From the NCBI GenBank assembly GCA_012837715.1, contig DUQR01000041.1, positions 62,001 to 126,000 of the forward strand: a stretch of 64,000 bases of DNA. The letters run 5' to 3'. Every line of letters begins with the position of its first letter. Position 1 is the stretch's first letter. A program made the translations under genes and the position numbers. The notes beneath the pieces were generated by a model, which saw nothing but the letters and a program-made list of their open reading frames with translations, made no database searches and had not been told where the DNA came from. Shown here piece after piece: positions 27,726 to 34,840 of this stretch. The DNA comes from Bacillota bacterium (lineage in GTDB: Bacteria > Bacillota > UBA4882 > UBA10575).

Positions 27726-28487
27726 ATGCTAAATATTGAACGTTTGGATTACATCCTGAAGGAATTACGGGAGCGGAATTTTGTCTCCGTCAATGAATTA
27801 GCGGAAAAATACTATGTTAGTCCCTCTACGATCCGCCGAGACCTGAACACCCTTAGAAAAGAAGGGCTCATTCGCCGTACTTATGGTGGGGCTACGCTCG
27901 TCGCACACCCTAGTTTGGAAATCCCTTTTCAAGTGCGCAAGAATGAGAAACAAGAAGAAAAGAACAGAATCTGCCAGTTAGCCGCGGAAATGGTCGAAGA
28001 CGATCAGTTCATTTTTCTAGATTCCAGCACTACCGTATCCCATCTTGTTCGCTATCTTAGAAATAAGAAAAACCTAAAGATCATGACGACCAGTCCTCAA
28101 GTTGCCCTTGACTGTATCGACAATATACGAGGAGTTCAGGTTTACTGTACGGGGGGCTGGATGAATGCTTTTCAGCGTGGATTTGTAGGCGAAGCAGCTC
28201 GCCAGAGAATCATTGAGTTCCGTCCAGATTTACTTTTCTTCTCCGCTCGTGCCATCTCCCTGAATGACGGGATTACGGATGTCAATGAAGAAGATGTTTA
28301 CATGAAACAACAAATGCTTAAGAGTTGCCGGAAGAATGTATTTCTTTCCGATTCAAGCAAGTTTGATCAGGTTTCCTACCGCGTGATTTGTGGCCTTGAA
28401 AACATTGATTGGATTATTACCAATCAGCAACCTTCTGAAAAATGGCTCCGGCATCTAAAATCATCCGGTGTCAAGATCCTTTATTAG
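27726..28487 (+). CDS. DeoR/GlpR-family transcriptional regulator
   Basis: Sugar-phosphate-responsive repressor, 253 residues. The N-terminal winged helix (about 6-56) has the DeoR pattern VSVNELAEKYYVSPSTIRRD, and the C-terminal DeoRC sensor domain (75-235) has the isomerase-like fold with FLDSSTTVSHL and DSSKFDQVSYR segments that bind phosphorylated ligands in this family. It diverges from the glycerol-1-phosphate dehydrogenase/phosphatase pair, with repeated octamers between, so those two genes are its likely targets and a sugar or glycerol phosphate its likely effector. Both points are inferred. No further gene follows it on the same strand. Confidence 0.9.
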   Translation: MLNIERLDYILKELRERNFVSVNELAEKYYVSPSTIRRDLNTLRKEGLIRRTYGGATLVAHPSLEIPFQVRKNEKQEEKNRICQLAAEMVEDDQFIFLDSSTTVSHLVRYLRNKKNLKIMTTSPQVALDCIDNIRGVQVYCTGGWMNAFQRGFVGEAARQRIIEFRPDLLFFSARAISLNDGITDVNEEDVYMKQQMLKSCRKNVFLSDSSKFDQVSYRVICGLENIDWIITNQQPSEKWLRHLKSSGVKILY

Positions 28488-28537
28488 GCTGTTATTTTCT
28501 TGCGTACGCTAGTTACCGTCAGCTTGAGCGCAGCGAT

Positions 28538-28578
28538 AAAAAAATTGCGTTATTACTCGAAAATCGTAATAACGCAAT
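28538..28578 (-). terminator. Terminator after pdxS
   Basis: A perfect 13-bp stem (28544-28556 with 28566-28578) and a nine-base loop. On the minus strand it runs into seven T. It is 80 bp past the pdxS stop and also lies just beyond the convergent regulator gene. Confidence 0.75.
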
Positions 28579-28658
28579 TACTTAAGACCAAATAAATCTG
28601 GGTAAGTAACATCCCCTCTGGTGACAATCTACCGACAACGCCTCTCAGGGGCCTGTCC

Positions 28659-29543
28659 CTACCGGCTGCGGTTGGCCATCCGGTCTTCCGTCTGTAAGCT
28701 CGCCACCGCAAGGCCGCGCATGGCCTCGCCCAAACCACGGGAGACCTTGGCTAACACTTGGGCATCGCGGAAATGGGTGGCTGCTTCCACGATGGCTTTC
28801 GCCCGCGCCACCGGATTTTCCGATTTAAAGATCCCGGAACCGACAAAAACACCGTCACACCCTAACTGCATCATTAGGGCCGCATCTGCCGGAATTGCGA
28901 TCCCACCGGCTGCAAAGTTCACCACCGGGAGCCGCCCCAGTTTGCGCGTCTCCATGACCAGCTCTACCGGAACGCGCAGCTTTGCCGCTAACTCCGGCAA
29001 CTCTTCGTCGGCAGTCCTTTTTAAAGCTTCGATCTCTTCGGTCACCGTCCGCATATGTTTCACTGCTTCAACAATATCACCGGTTCCTGCCTCTCCCTTG
29101 GTCCGGATCATCGCCGCCCCTTCACTAATCCGGCGTAAAGCTTCCCCCAGGTTCCGGGCGCCGCAAACAAAGGGGGTCTTAAATTGAGTTTTATCAATAT
29201 GATACCGGTCGTCGGCCGGGGTTAAGACTTCACTTTCGTCGATATAATCGATCCCCAACGCCTCTAGGATTTGGGCCTCGACAAAATGGCCAATCCGCAC
29301 CTTCGCCATCACGGGAATGGAGACCGCTTCCACAATCCGCAGAATCACCTCCGGATCGGACATCCGGGCCACCCCACCCTCCGCCCGGATATCGGCGGGT
29401 ACTCTCTCTAGCGCCATCACCGCTACAGCGCCCGCATCCTCGGCCATCTTCGCCTGCTCCGGAGTGGTCACATCCATGATCACTCCGCCTTTCAGGGAGT
29501 CCGTTAAATCGTCTTTTTTCACCGGAAAAACTTTTTCCACCAT
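28659..29543 (-). CDS. pdxS: Pyridoxal 5'-phosphate synthase lyase subunit PdxS
   Basis: Builds the vitamin B6 cofactor from ribose 5-phosphate, glyceraldehyde 3-phosphate and ammonia delivered by the PdxT glutaminase. The protein is a (beta/alpha)8 barrel with the family segments [39 protein letters not shown] (active-site lysine) and [14 protein letters not shown] take the ATG at 29543, eight bases after AAGGAGG, rather than the upstream GTG. This gives 294 residues, the usual length. No pdxT gene is adjacent, although the two are commonly neighbours in Bacillota. It has its own promoter and terminator. Confidence 0.96.
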   Translation of the reverse strand: MVEKVFPVKKDDLTDSLKGGVIMDVTTPEQAKMAEDAGAVAVMALERVPADIRAEGGVARMSDPEVILRIVEAVSIPVMAKVRIGHFVEAQILEALGIDYIDESEVLTPADDRYHIDKTQFKTPFVCGARNLGEALRRISEGAAMIRTKGEAGTGDIVEAVKHMRTVTEEIEALKRTADEELPELAAKLRVPVELVMETRKLGRLPVVNFAAGGIAIPADAALMMQLGCDGVFVGSGIFKSENPVARAKAIVEAATHFRDAQVLAKVSRGLGEAMRGLAVASLQTEDRMANRSR

Positions 29544-29663
29544 GAGGAACACCTCCTTATCGATAGCTTCTTGAATTGCTTATATTTTACCACTCTCACT
29601 CGGTCCTTGGTTTACTCCCATTGTATAGTTTTTGTTAAGAGCTACATTTTTGGGCATAGATTT

Positions 29664-29691
29664 ATTATACACAATAACCAATTCCAGTCAA
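29664..29691 (-). promoter_or_regulatory. pdxS promoter
   Basis: Minus-strand TTGACT (29686-29691) and a perfect TATAAT (29664-29669) are separated by 16 bases, about 120 bp before the pdxS ATG. No riboswitch-like fold was recognised in the leader. Confidence 0.7.
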
Positions 29692-29771
29692 ATAAATTTT
29701 GGTTGCAACTGCTCCTGCTCCAATCCAGGGGGAGAACCCACTCCCCGGTCCGTCGCTCTTCAAAAGAAGCG

Positions 29772-29802
29772 CCTAAAAAACCGCCGCATTATTTCGGCGG
29801 TT
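29772..29802 (-). terminator. Terminator of the anchored hypothetical gene
   Basis: An eight-base AACCGCCG/CGGCGGTT stem overlapping the stop codon is followed on the minus strand by six T. Confidence 0.8.
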
Positions 29803-30694
29803 AAAAGCGATTTTCCCAGGCCTCAACGGCCTGCTGGCGGAAGCTTTCTACCTCGGGGGTTAAGCGAAAACCATAGGCATCCAGCACTTGAAGGTAGTTT
29901 TTGATTAAACGGGAAAAGTCCCCGGTGGTCTCCTCCGCCACATAGGCGAGATAAGCCTGCTTGGCTTCGGGATCCATCTCCTTGGTCTCATAACTGAACA
30001 AAGGGGTATTGTTGCACCCAAATAAAGCAAACGAAACATAACGGGCCAGTAGCTCCCGCACCGGTTTGACCTGGGATGAGGAGTTATACCCTTCAATAAA
30101 CCGTTCCTGGCGATCCGCCCGCTCGAGAAGCTCTTCCCAACTAATCATTAGCGCCGCATCCTTCACCGGTGTCGCTTCCGACTCGACCGCCATCAGATCA
30201 AAATAAGCAGTTAAATCGGCAGCCAACCTTCCATAGTATTTCCGGTAAAGCGTATAGTCGATCACCGGAAAAAACATCCCTTCCGCCGTTTCCACCTTGT
30301 AGCCGTTGGCTATGGTTTGCTCCACAACCGGCCCGATGGTTTCGTCTTCAACCTCCTTGAAGTCTTCCAGCGCCCAATTACGCTGGTAAACTTCGGCCAT
30401 CTTTTGCTGCAAGGTATTGTCTTCATATCGCCTTTGCCAAGCAGAAAGTTTCTCCTTTTGCACTTGCTCCAAACCTAAGACGAGTTTCCCCGCCTTCTCC
30501 GGGGAAACGTCCTTAATATGCTGATCCACATAGGCAATAACCTGGGCTACCGTCAAGTCCTCTTGGGCGAGTAAAGCTTCAAAGCCGTCCATCACTTTTT
30601 CTTCCTTGGCCGGTAAGAAAAGACTTTGGCGGAGTAAAAAAGCCAGCACAAGTCCGATCACCAGACTAACAATAAAACCGCTCCTTCTCTTCAT
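29801..30694 (-). CDS. Hypothetical membrane-anchored extracytoplasmic protein
   Basis: I do not recognise a family. The ATG at 30694 is favoured by AAGGAGG six bases upstream; ten extra upstream codons lack such support. The resulting 297-residue protein begins with a basic stretch and one hydrophobic helix (about 5-20), then a soluble, mainly helical, acidic domain rich in Glu, Ala and Leu. A short central segment (FFPVIDYTLYRKYYGRLA) is aromatic. There is no lipobox. It is probably anchored outside the membrane and transcribed alone. It could be a wall- or sporulation-associated scaffold, but nothing in the sequence or neighbourhood fixes a role. Confidence 0.7.
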   Translation of the reverse strand: MKRRSGFIVSLVIGLVLAFLLRQSLFLPAKEEKVMDGFEALLAQEDLTVAQVIAYVDQHIKDVSPEKAGKLVLGLEQVQKEKLSAWQRRYEDNTLQQKMAEVYQRNWALEDFKEVEDETIGPVVEQTIANGYKVETAEGMFFPVIDYTLYRKYYGRLAADLTAYFDLMAVESEATPVKDAALMISWEELLERADRQERFIEGYNSSSQVKPVRELLARYVSFALFGCNNTPLFSYETKEMDPEAKQAYLAYVAEETTGDFSRLIKNYLQVLDAYGFRLTPEVESFRQQAVEAWENRF

Positions 30695-30793
30695 TCGTTT
30701 CCTCCTTTTGATCGAAAACACCATCCTTTATTACAAACGAGAGCCAAGGGAAAAGGTTTAAGCTTTACCGGTAGCAATTATTGGTTATAGCGT

Positions 30794-31138
30794 TTAAAAG
30801 AAGCTTATCTTCTCTTGTGCCAGTTTTTCCTCCCACACCATTTGGAGAATGGCCAATTCCTCGCTGTAATCGGTTTTAGTTTCATCCTTCTCATATTCCA
30901 ACTGCTCAAGGACCTTAAAGGTGAAATTCGCGGCCCCTTTCTCTTGCCACGCCTTTTGTAACTGCCGGTTGGGGTGGCAGCCGGCCTCCAGTTTAAACTT
31001 AGTCCCATTGATCGTCCCCTTCAGGTTGGCAGTGGCTTGTAAATAACATTTCCCATCATCTAAAGCACGAATCAGAAAGATCCCCATCTCCGGTTTCATC
31101 TGCTTATACAGTTGTTTCAATTCTTTCTTGCGGTCCAA
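30794..31138 (-). CDS. Stand-alone GIY-YIG-like domain protein (LuxR-associated type)
   Basis: A 114-residue protein resembling the GIY-YIG domain variant found fused to LuxR- and ArsR-type regulators in Bacillota, but here as a single domain. YKQMKPEMGIFLIRA holds the GIY-like strand (GIF) and KCYLQA the YIG-like strand; HPNRQLQKAWQEKG gives the helix, and FTFKVLEQLEY the strand with the conserved glutamate. The first Tyr of the canonical motif is Phe and the YIG motif is degenerate, so nuclease activity is doubtful. Its ATG lies two bases after the stop of the upstream gene, so the two form one transcription unit. Confidence 0.7.
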   Translation of the reverse strand: MDRKKELKQLYKQMKPEMGIFLIRALDDGKCYLQATANLKGTINGTKFKLEAGCHPNRQLQKAWQEKGAANFTFKVLEQLEYEKDETKTDYSEELAILQMVWEEKLAQEKISFF

Positions 31139-31140
31139 AA

Positions 31141-31623
31141 TTAATACCCCATTTCTTTGAGGATCCGCCCTAATATGCTTAGCCTTTCCCCAATCAGTTC
31201 ATCATCATTACTTAAGGCTTGGCGGAATAATTCAATATCCTCATCGATCTTTTCATTTTCGCTACAGACCGCCACCGTCATCGCATCCCCTTGTAGGCCT
31301 ACCCGGTCGATGACCGGTTTTTCCGGATCGTAAAGCCTTGCGTACCGGTAAGCCTCTTCTTGAAAATATAGTTTTGCCCGGCAGACCAGAATCGCCAAAT
31401 CCAGCACCCGGTGGAGGGGGAGCTCCTCCGATTGACGAGACCATTTTTCACCAGTATGCCGCCATACTTTGGCGGAGATATCCACCTTACCCCGGTCATT
31501 CCACTGGGCCAAACCCAAAGAAAGACCTTTCGCTTCCGATTGGTAAGCAGTTCGACCATCCACCTGTTCGTAGTTTTCACAAACGATAACCGGTTTGTGT
31601 TTTAATGTCGTCGGAATTTTCAT
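31141..31623 (-). CDS. Small conserved hypothetical protein (DUF6530-like)
   Basis: A 160-residue cytoplasmic protein that I believe belongs to the DUF6530 group, with no known function. The central block SAKVWRHTGEKWSRQSEELP (about 51-70) is the most distinctive, followed by LHRVLDLAILVC. The C-terminal third, ending SILGRILKEMGY, is acidic and helical. The start ATG follows AAGGAGG. It is first in a two-gene unit with the GIY-YIG-like gene (2-bp gap). The pairing of these two small proteins is the only clue to function. The family label comes from memory of related sequences and was not searched. Confidence 0.6.
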   Translation of the reverse strand: MKIPTTLKHKPVIVCENYEQVDGRTAYQSEAKGLSLGLAQWNDRGKVDISAKVWRHTGEKWSRQSEELPLHRVLDLAILVCRAKLYFQEEAYRYARLYDPEKPVIDRVGLQGDAMTVAVCSENEKIDEDIELFRQALSNDDELIGERLSILGRILKEMGY

Positions 31624-31768
31624 TTTTTTACCTCCTTTTTGGCGCCAGGCTTTCCGCCAGATTAAACCATTTAAGATTTTTACTAATTTACTAATCTAGT
31701 AATTTACTTAAAGTATATTACGAGTCTTAGACCTTTGTCAACCAGGATTTAAATAAGCCTTGATCTAA

Positions 31769-31841
31769 AACGCCTCGTTGCTTTTGTTCTGAACCTCTCC
31801 GCCGAAAAAGCTTTAGGGTCCAGACCGAACAACGAGGTGTT
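31769..31841. other. Long hairpin with branched loop upstream of the YbjQ-like gene
   Basis: The 318-bp gap between 31624 and 31941 contains a 12-base stem (AACGCCTCGTTG at 31769-31780 and CAACGAGGTGTT at 31830-31841, one G-T pair) enclosing a 49-base loop that has further short complementarity. On the plus strand T's follow the right arm. It may be a terminator-like element, a small RNA or a degenerate repeat. Confidence 0.4.
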
Positions 31842-31871
31842 TTCTTGACCGGCAATCGACACTCTTTTTCT

Positions 31872-31899
31872 ATCCCCATTGGGGTAGATCTGATATAAT
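31872..31899 (+). promoter_or_regulatory. Extended -10 promoter and palindrome of the YbjQ-like gene
   Basis: TGATATAAT (31891-31899) is a perfect extended -10, 43 bp before the ATG. In place of a -35 box there is the palindrome CCCCATTGGGG (31874-31884), a plausible regulator site. Confidence 0.5.
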
Positions 31900-31941
31900 G
31901 GGGAAGTAATTATTGGTATTACGCTCAAGGAGGTATTTTCA

Positions 31942-32262
31942 ATGATCGTAACTACTACCCCCTCGGTCGAAGGTCGGAAAATTGTGGAATATAAGGGAGT
32001 AATCTTTGGCGAAGTAATCGCCGGCGTGAATTTTCTCAAAGATTTTGCCGCTGGCCTCTCCAACTTCTTTGGTGGTCGGTCCCGCTCCTATGAAGGGGAG
32101 CTGATCGAAGCCCGGGAAGCGGCTCTTGAGGAAATGCAAAACCGCGCCGCCAGACTAGGCGCCAATGCCGTAGTCGGCGTGGATATTGACTATGAAGTCC
32201 TGGGCCAGGGCGGAAACATGCTCATGGTTACTGCTTCCGGAACCGCGGTGGTCGTTGAGTAA
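31942..32262 (+). CDS. YbjQ/UPF0145 family protein
   Basis: A 106-residue cytoplasmic protein of the YbjQ (DUF74, putative heavy-metal-binding) family, which forms pentameric rings in solved structures. Diagnostic segments are the [20 protein letters not shown] start, [16 protein letters not shown] and [14 protein letters not shown] (about 73-86). No cysteine metal site is obvious, so the metal-binding name should be treated cautiously. The ATG follows AAGGAGG. It converges with the YhfC-like gene only 11 bp away, with no terminator visible between them. Confidence 0.88.
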   Translation: MIVTTTPSVEGRKIVEYKGVIFGEVIAGVNFLKDFAAGLSNFFGGRSRSYEGELIEAREAALEEMQNRAARLGANAVVGVDIDYEVLGQGGNMLMVTASGTAVVVE

Positions 32263-32273
32263 AACCTCTTGTC

Positions 32274-33098
32274 TTACCTGTTTTCCTCCTCCGAATGGAT
32301 CCCTGCCGCTGCGCCGGATGGGGAAGGAGCGAAAAGGGACCGGGCACGCATGATCCAGGCAAAAGCAAGAATAGCCAAGAAGAGAATGTATAGTTCGACC
32401 AACCAGATGTTTACCCCCAACTGTGTCATGATGACCGCCGGCGCATTCACCAGGGCATGCAGGAGAATGGCGTAAAGAAGGTACCTTAATTTACGGTTTA
32501 CTACCCCATACAGCACCACTAGAGATAAGCCGATCTGAATAACAAAGGAAAAGAACCTTTCCAGCCCGCCAATGAGAAAATAGTAGGACGGAGTATTAAC
32601 CAGCTGATTTTTAAACATGGTAGCCGCTGCAGGATCCAACTGAGTACCCACCAACTGATCAAAAGTCCCGGTATTAATCATCAAACTTAAAACAATATTG
32701 CCAATGTATGTTAACCCAACCAACCCGATGGCTTCGATCCCGCCGTGGCCAAGCCCGTAGGCCACCCCATTTTTCCAGGATAATTTCTTATTAAGTAAAA
32801 AACGAAAACCAAGATAACGACCGACTTCTTCAAAGAGTCCAGCTGAAAGACCGCCAATCAGCACTGCGCTAAAGAACAAATTTTCCTTCATTTGTTGGAA
32901 CTGCGGATGAACGCTCAAGCTTGCTAAAAGTGGGATCCGGATAAGAAACTGAAAAACAACGAAAACCAGGGCGCCCACCCCCGCGGCCTTTAGGGAGATT
33001 TTTTCACTTCGATAAAGGTATATCAGCAACCCTGATGGAAAAAGAAATACAATCAAGGCCGAACAGAGCATAAAAACAAGCGAAAGTGTACTTACCAT
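32274..33098 (-). CDS. YhfC-family intramembrane protease-like protein
   Basis: A 274-residue integral membrane protein of the YhfC family, related to CPBP (Abi) intramembrane metalloproteases. About eight hydrophobic segments are visible. The putative active-site motifs are the LFEEVGRYLGFR segment with Glu90-Glu91, the LGHGGIEAI segment with His118, and a LLHALVNAP segment near residue 230. The substrate is unknown; family members in Bacillota are sometimes found with peptide or stress genes, but none is present here. Start ATG behind GGAGG. Transcribed alone. Confidence 0.85.
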   Translation of the reverse strand: MVSTLSLVFMLCSALIVFLFPSGLLIYLYRSEKISLKAAGVGALVFVVFQFLIRIPLLASLSVHPQFQQMKENLFFSAVLIGGLSAGLFEEVGRYLGFRFLLNKKLSWKNGVAYGLGHGGIEAIGLVGLTYIGNIVLSLMINTGTFDQLVGTQLDPAAATMFKNQLVNTPSYYFLIGGLERFFSFVIQIGLSLVVLYGVVNRKLRYLLYAILLHALVNAPAVIMTQLGVNIWLVELYILFLAILAFAWIMRARSLFAPSPSGAAAGIHSEEENR

Positions 33099-33298
33099 TA
33101 AATATCCTCCAATCTGAAGATTCTTTTGTAATTTTCCGTAATCAACCCGGTGTTTCTTTTTTCCTCCCTCTTTTTCTTGTTTTAAACCATACCATCTTTG
33201 TATTTCTATTTATACCAGCCTTTTCCTTTACTTAATTCTAAAAAATGGTAGCCCCTTTTGCTCTTTCCTCTGCAAAGTTAACCGACCATAGGCAAGAA

Positions 33299-33327
33299 AA
33301 AAGGTCCGGACCAAAGGTCCGGGCCTT
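33299..33327 (-). terminator. Terminator after the GH1 gene
   Basis: A 12-bp stem (33301-33312 with 33316-33327), a three-base loop and a T-rich tail on the minus strand, 30 bp past the GH1 stop. It ends the GH3-GH1 transcript. Confidence 0.85.
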
Positions 33328-33356
33328 TTCGGCACTGGTCGATTGCGAACAAAGGA

Positions 33357-34706
33357 TTAACCATTTTCGTTTTTACGGCGGATCTGCTCCCGATACCAAT
33401 AACCACTTTTTTTAATGATCCGTTTTTGGGTAGGGTAATCCACATAGATGAGGCCAAAACGTTTATCATAGCCAAAAGCCCATTCGAAATTGTCAAATAA
33501 ACTCCAAGCCAGATACCCTTGGACCTTTACCCCTTCTTCTCTTGCCTTTCTTACTTGCGCCAGATGTTCCCGGAGATACTCGATGCGCCGCTCATCTTTT
33601 ACTTGCCCGTCGGCCTCCACTTGATCGGCGAAAGCTGCGCCGTTCTCCGTGATAAATAAGGGTAAATCTTTATTTTCTTGGTTAATCCTGGTTAAAAGCT
33701 CATAGAGCCCGGCCGGATAGATTTCCCATCCCATTTCGGTCACCGCTAACTCCGGCGGCATTTGTGCCAACCGTAAGAGGTCGTCACCGGAATCATCCTT
33801 GCCGTCCCACCCTTTAACCAGGTTACGGGTATAATAGTTAATGCCCAGAAAATCAACGGTTCCCGCTTGCAGCTCTTCCATGCGCTCCAATGGGTAGGAA
33901 ACACCGTGTTCCCGCCATAAAGCACACATCTCTTCGGGGTAAGTACCCTTTAGAATCGGATCCAAAAACCACCGGTTAAGAAAGGCATCATACCTGGCCG
34001 CCGCCGCCAAATCTTCCGGTTGATTACTCCCCCCCTGAATCGGACTTAAATTTAAGGCAATCCCCAGTTGTCCTTGGGGTAGACTTAGCTCTTGAAATCT
34101 GTTCCAAACCAATTGGTGGGAATAAAGAAGATTGTGGGCGACTTGGGAAGCAAGCGAGAAATCCTTACTCCCCGGGGGATGAACCCCTTCCAAATGCCCT
34201 AATACTGTCGTTACCCACGGTTCATTATGGGTGATCCAGTACTTGACCCGATCACCGAAACGTTCCAACATAATACCAGCATAATCCGCAAAATACTTGG
34301 CCACATCCCGGTTGGCCCAACCCCCCCGCTCTTGCAGAGCCTGGGGTAACTCCCAGTGGTAAAGGGTGAGCATCGGTTCGATTCCCCGCTTGAGAAGACC
34401 CTCGATTAAACGGGCATAAAAATCCAGCCCTTTCTGGTTGATCGCCCCATACCCCTGGGGAAAAATCCGGGGCCAAGCAGTGGAGAAACGATACATCTCG
34501 ATTCCCAACTCAGACATTAGATCTAAGTCCGCTTCGTACCGACGATAATGGTCGCAAGCGAACGTAGGGGTGTCATTATTGAAGACATTTCCCGGTTTGG
34601 CGGCAAAAACTTCCCAAGACGACTTACCACTGCCGTCAGCTGATAAAGATCCTTCAATCTGTAACGCTGAAGTTGCTGCTCCTAGATAAAAGTCTCTATT
34701 GTGCAT
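33357..34706 (-). CDS. GH1 beta-glucosidase
   Basis: Retaining beta-glycosidase of family GH1, a TIM barrel that hydrolyses cellobiose and related beta-glucosides (beta-galactoside or beta-fucoside activity is also common). THNEPW carries the acid/base Glu162 and ITENGAAF the nucleophile Glu354. The N-terminal FYLGAATSALQIEGS is the usual GH1 opening. I start at ATG 34706, nine bases after GGAGGGA; the upstream ATG has no ribosome site. At 449 residues, with no signal peptide and no 6-phospho-binding signature evident, it should act on unphosphorylated sugars in the cytoplasm. It follows the secreted GH3 enzyme by about 125 bp. Confidence 0.95.
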   Translation of the reverse strand: MHNRDFYLGAATSALQIEGSLSADGSGKSSWEVFAAKPGNVFNNDTPTFACDHYRRYEADLDLMSELGIEMYRFSTAWPRIFPQGYGAINQKGLDFYARLIEGLLKRGIEPMLTLYHWELPQALQERGGWANRDVAKYFADYAGIMLERFGDRVKYWITHNEPWVTTVLGHLEGVHPPGSKDFSLASQVAHNLLYSHQLVWNRFQELSLPQGQLGIALNLSPIQGGSNQPEDLAAAARYDAFLNRWFLDPILKGTYPEEMCALWREHGVSYPLERMEELQAGTVDFLGINYYTRNLVKGWDGKDDSGDDLLRLAQMPPELAVTEMGWEIYPAGLYELLTRINQENKDLPLFITENGAAFADQVEADGQVKDERRIEYLREHLAQVRKAREEGVKVQGYLAWSLFDNFEWAFGYDKRFGLIYVDYPTQKRIIKKSGYWYREQIRRKNENG

Positions 34707-34795
34707 AGGTGCATCTCCCTCCATTATGATTTCTCTATTGTTTTGTTCCGAGTCTCCTGTGTTAGTTCTGCTTGACGCCCGCTGTTTGTCCCGTT

Positions 34796-34840
34796 TTATC
34801 CTTTAATGGCACCATAAGTTAAACCGGCAATCAGTTCTCC
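34796..34840 (-). pseudogene. Fossil C-terminus of an ABC sugar permease
   Basis: In a frame different from the GH3 gene the minus strand reads FGELIAGLTYGAIKG followed by TAA (stop at 34796-34798). This matches the C-terminal end of CUT1 sugar permeases: the intact permease of this window, ending at 38707, finishes with ATLGAIKG. Only about 15 codons remain, partly overlapping the 3' end of the GH3 gene. The likely history is a deletion that removed a permease gene between the GH3 and GH1 genes. Confidence 0.4.
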
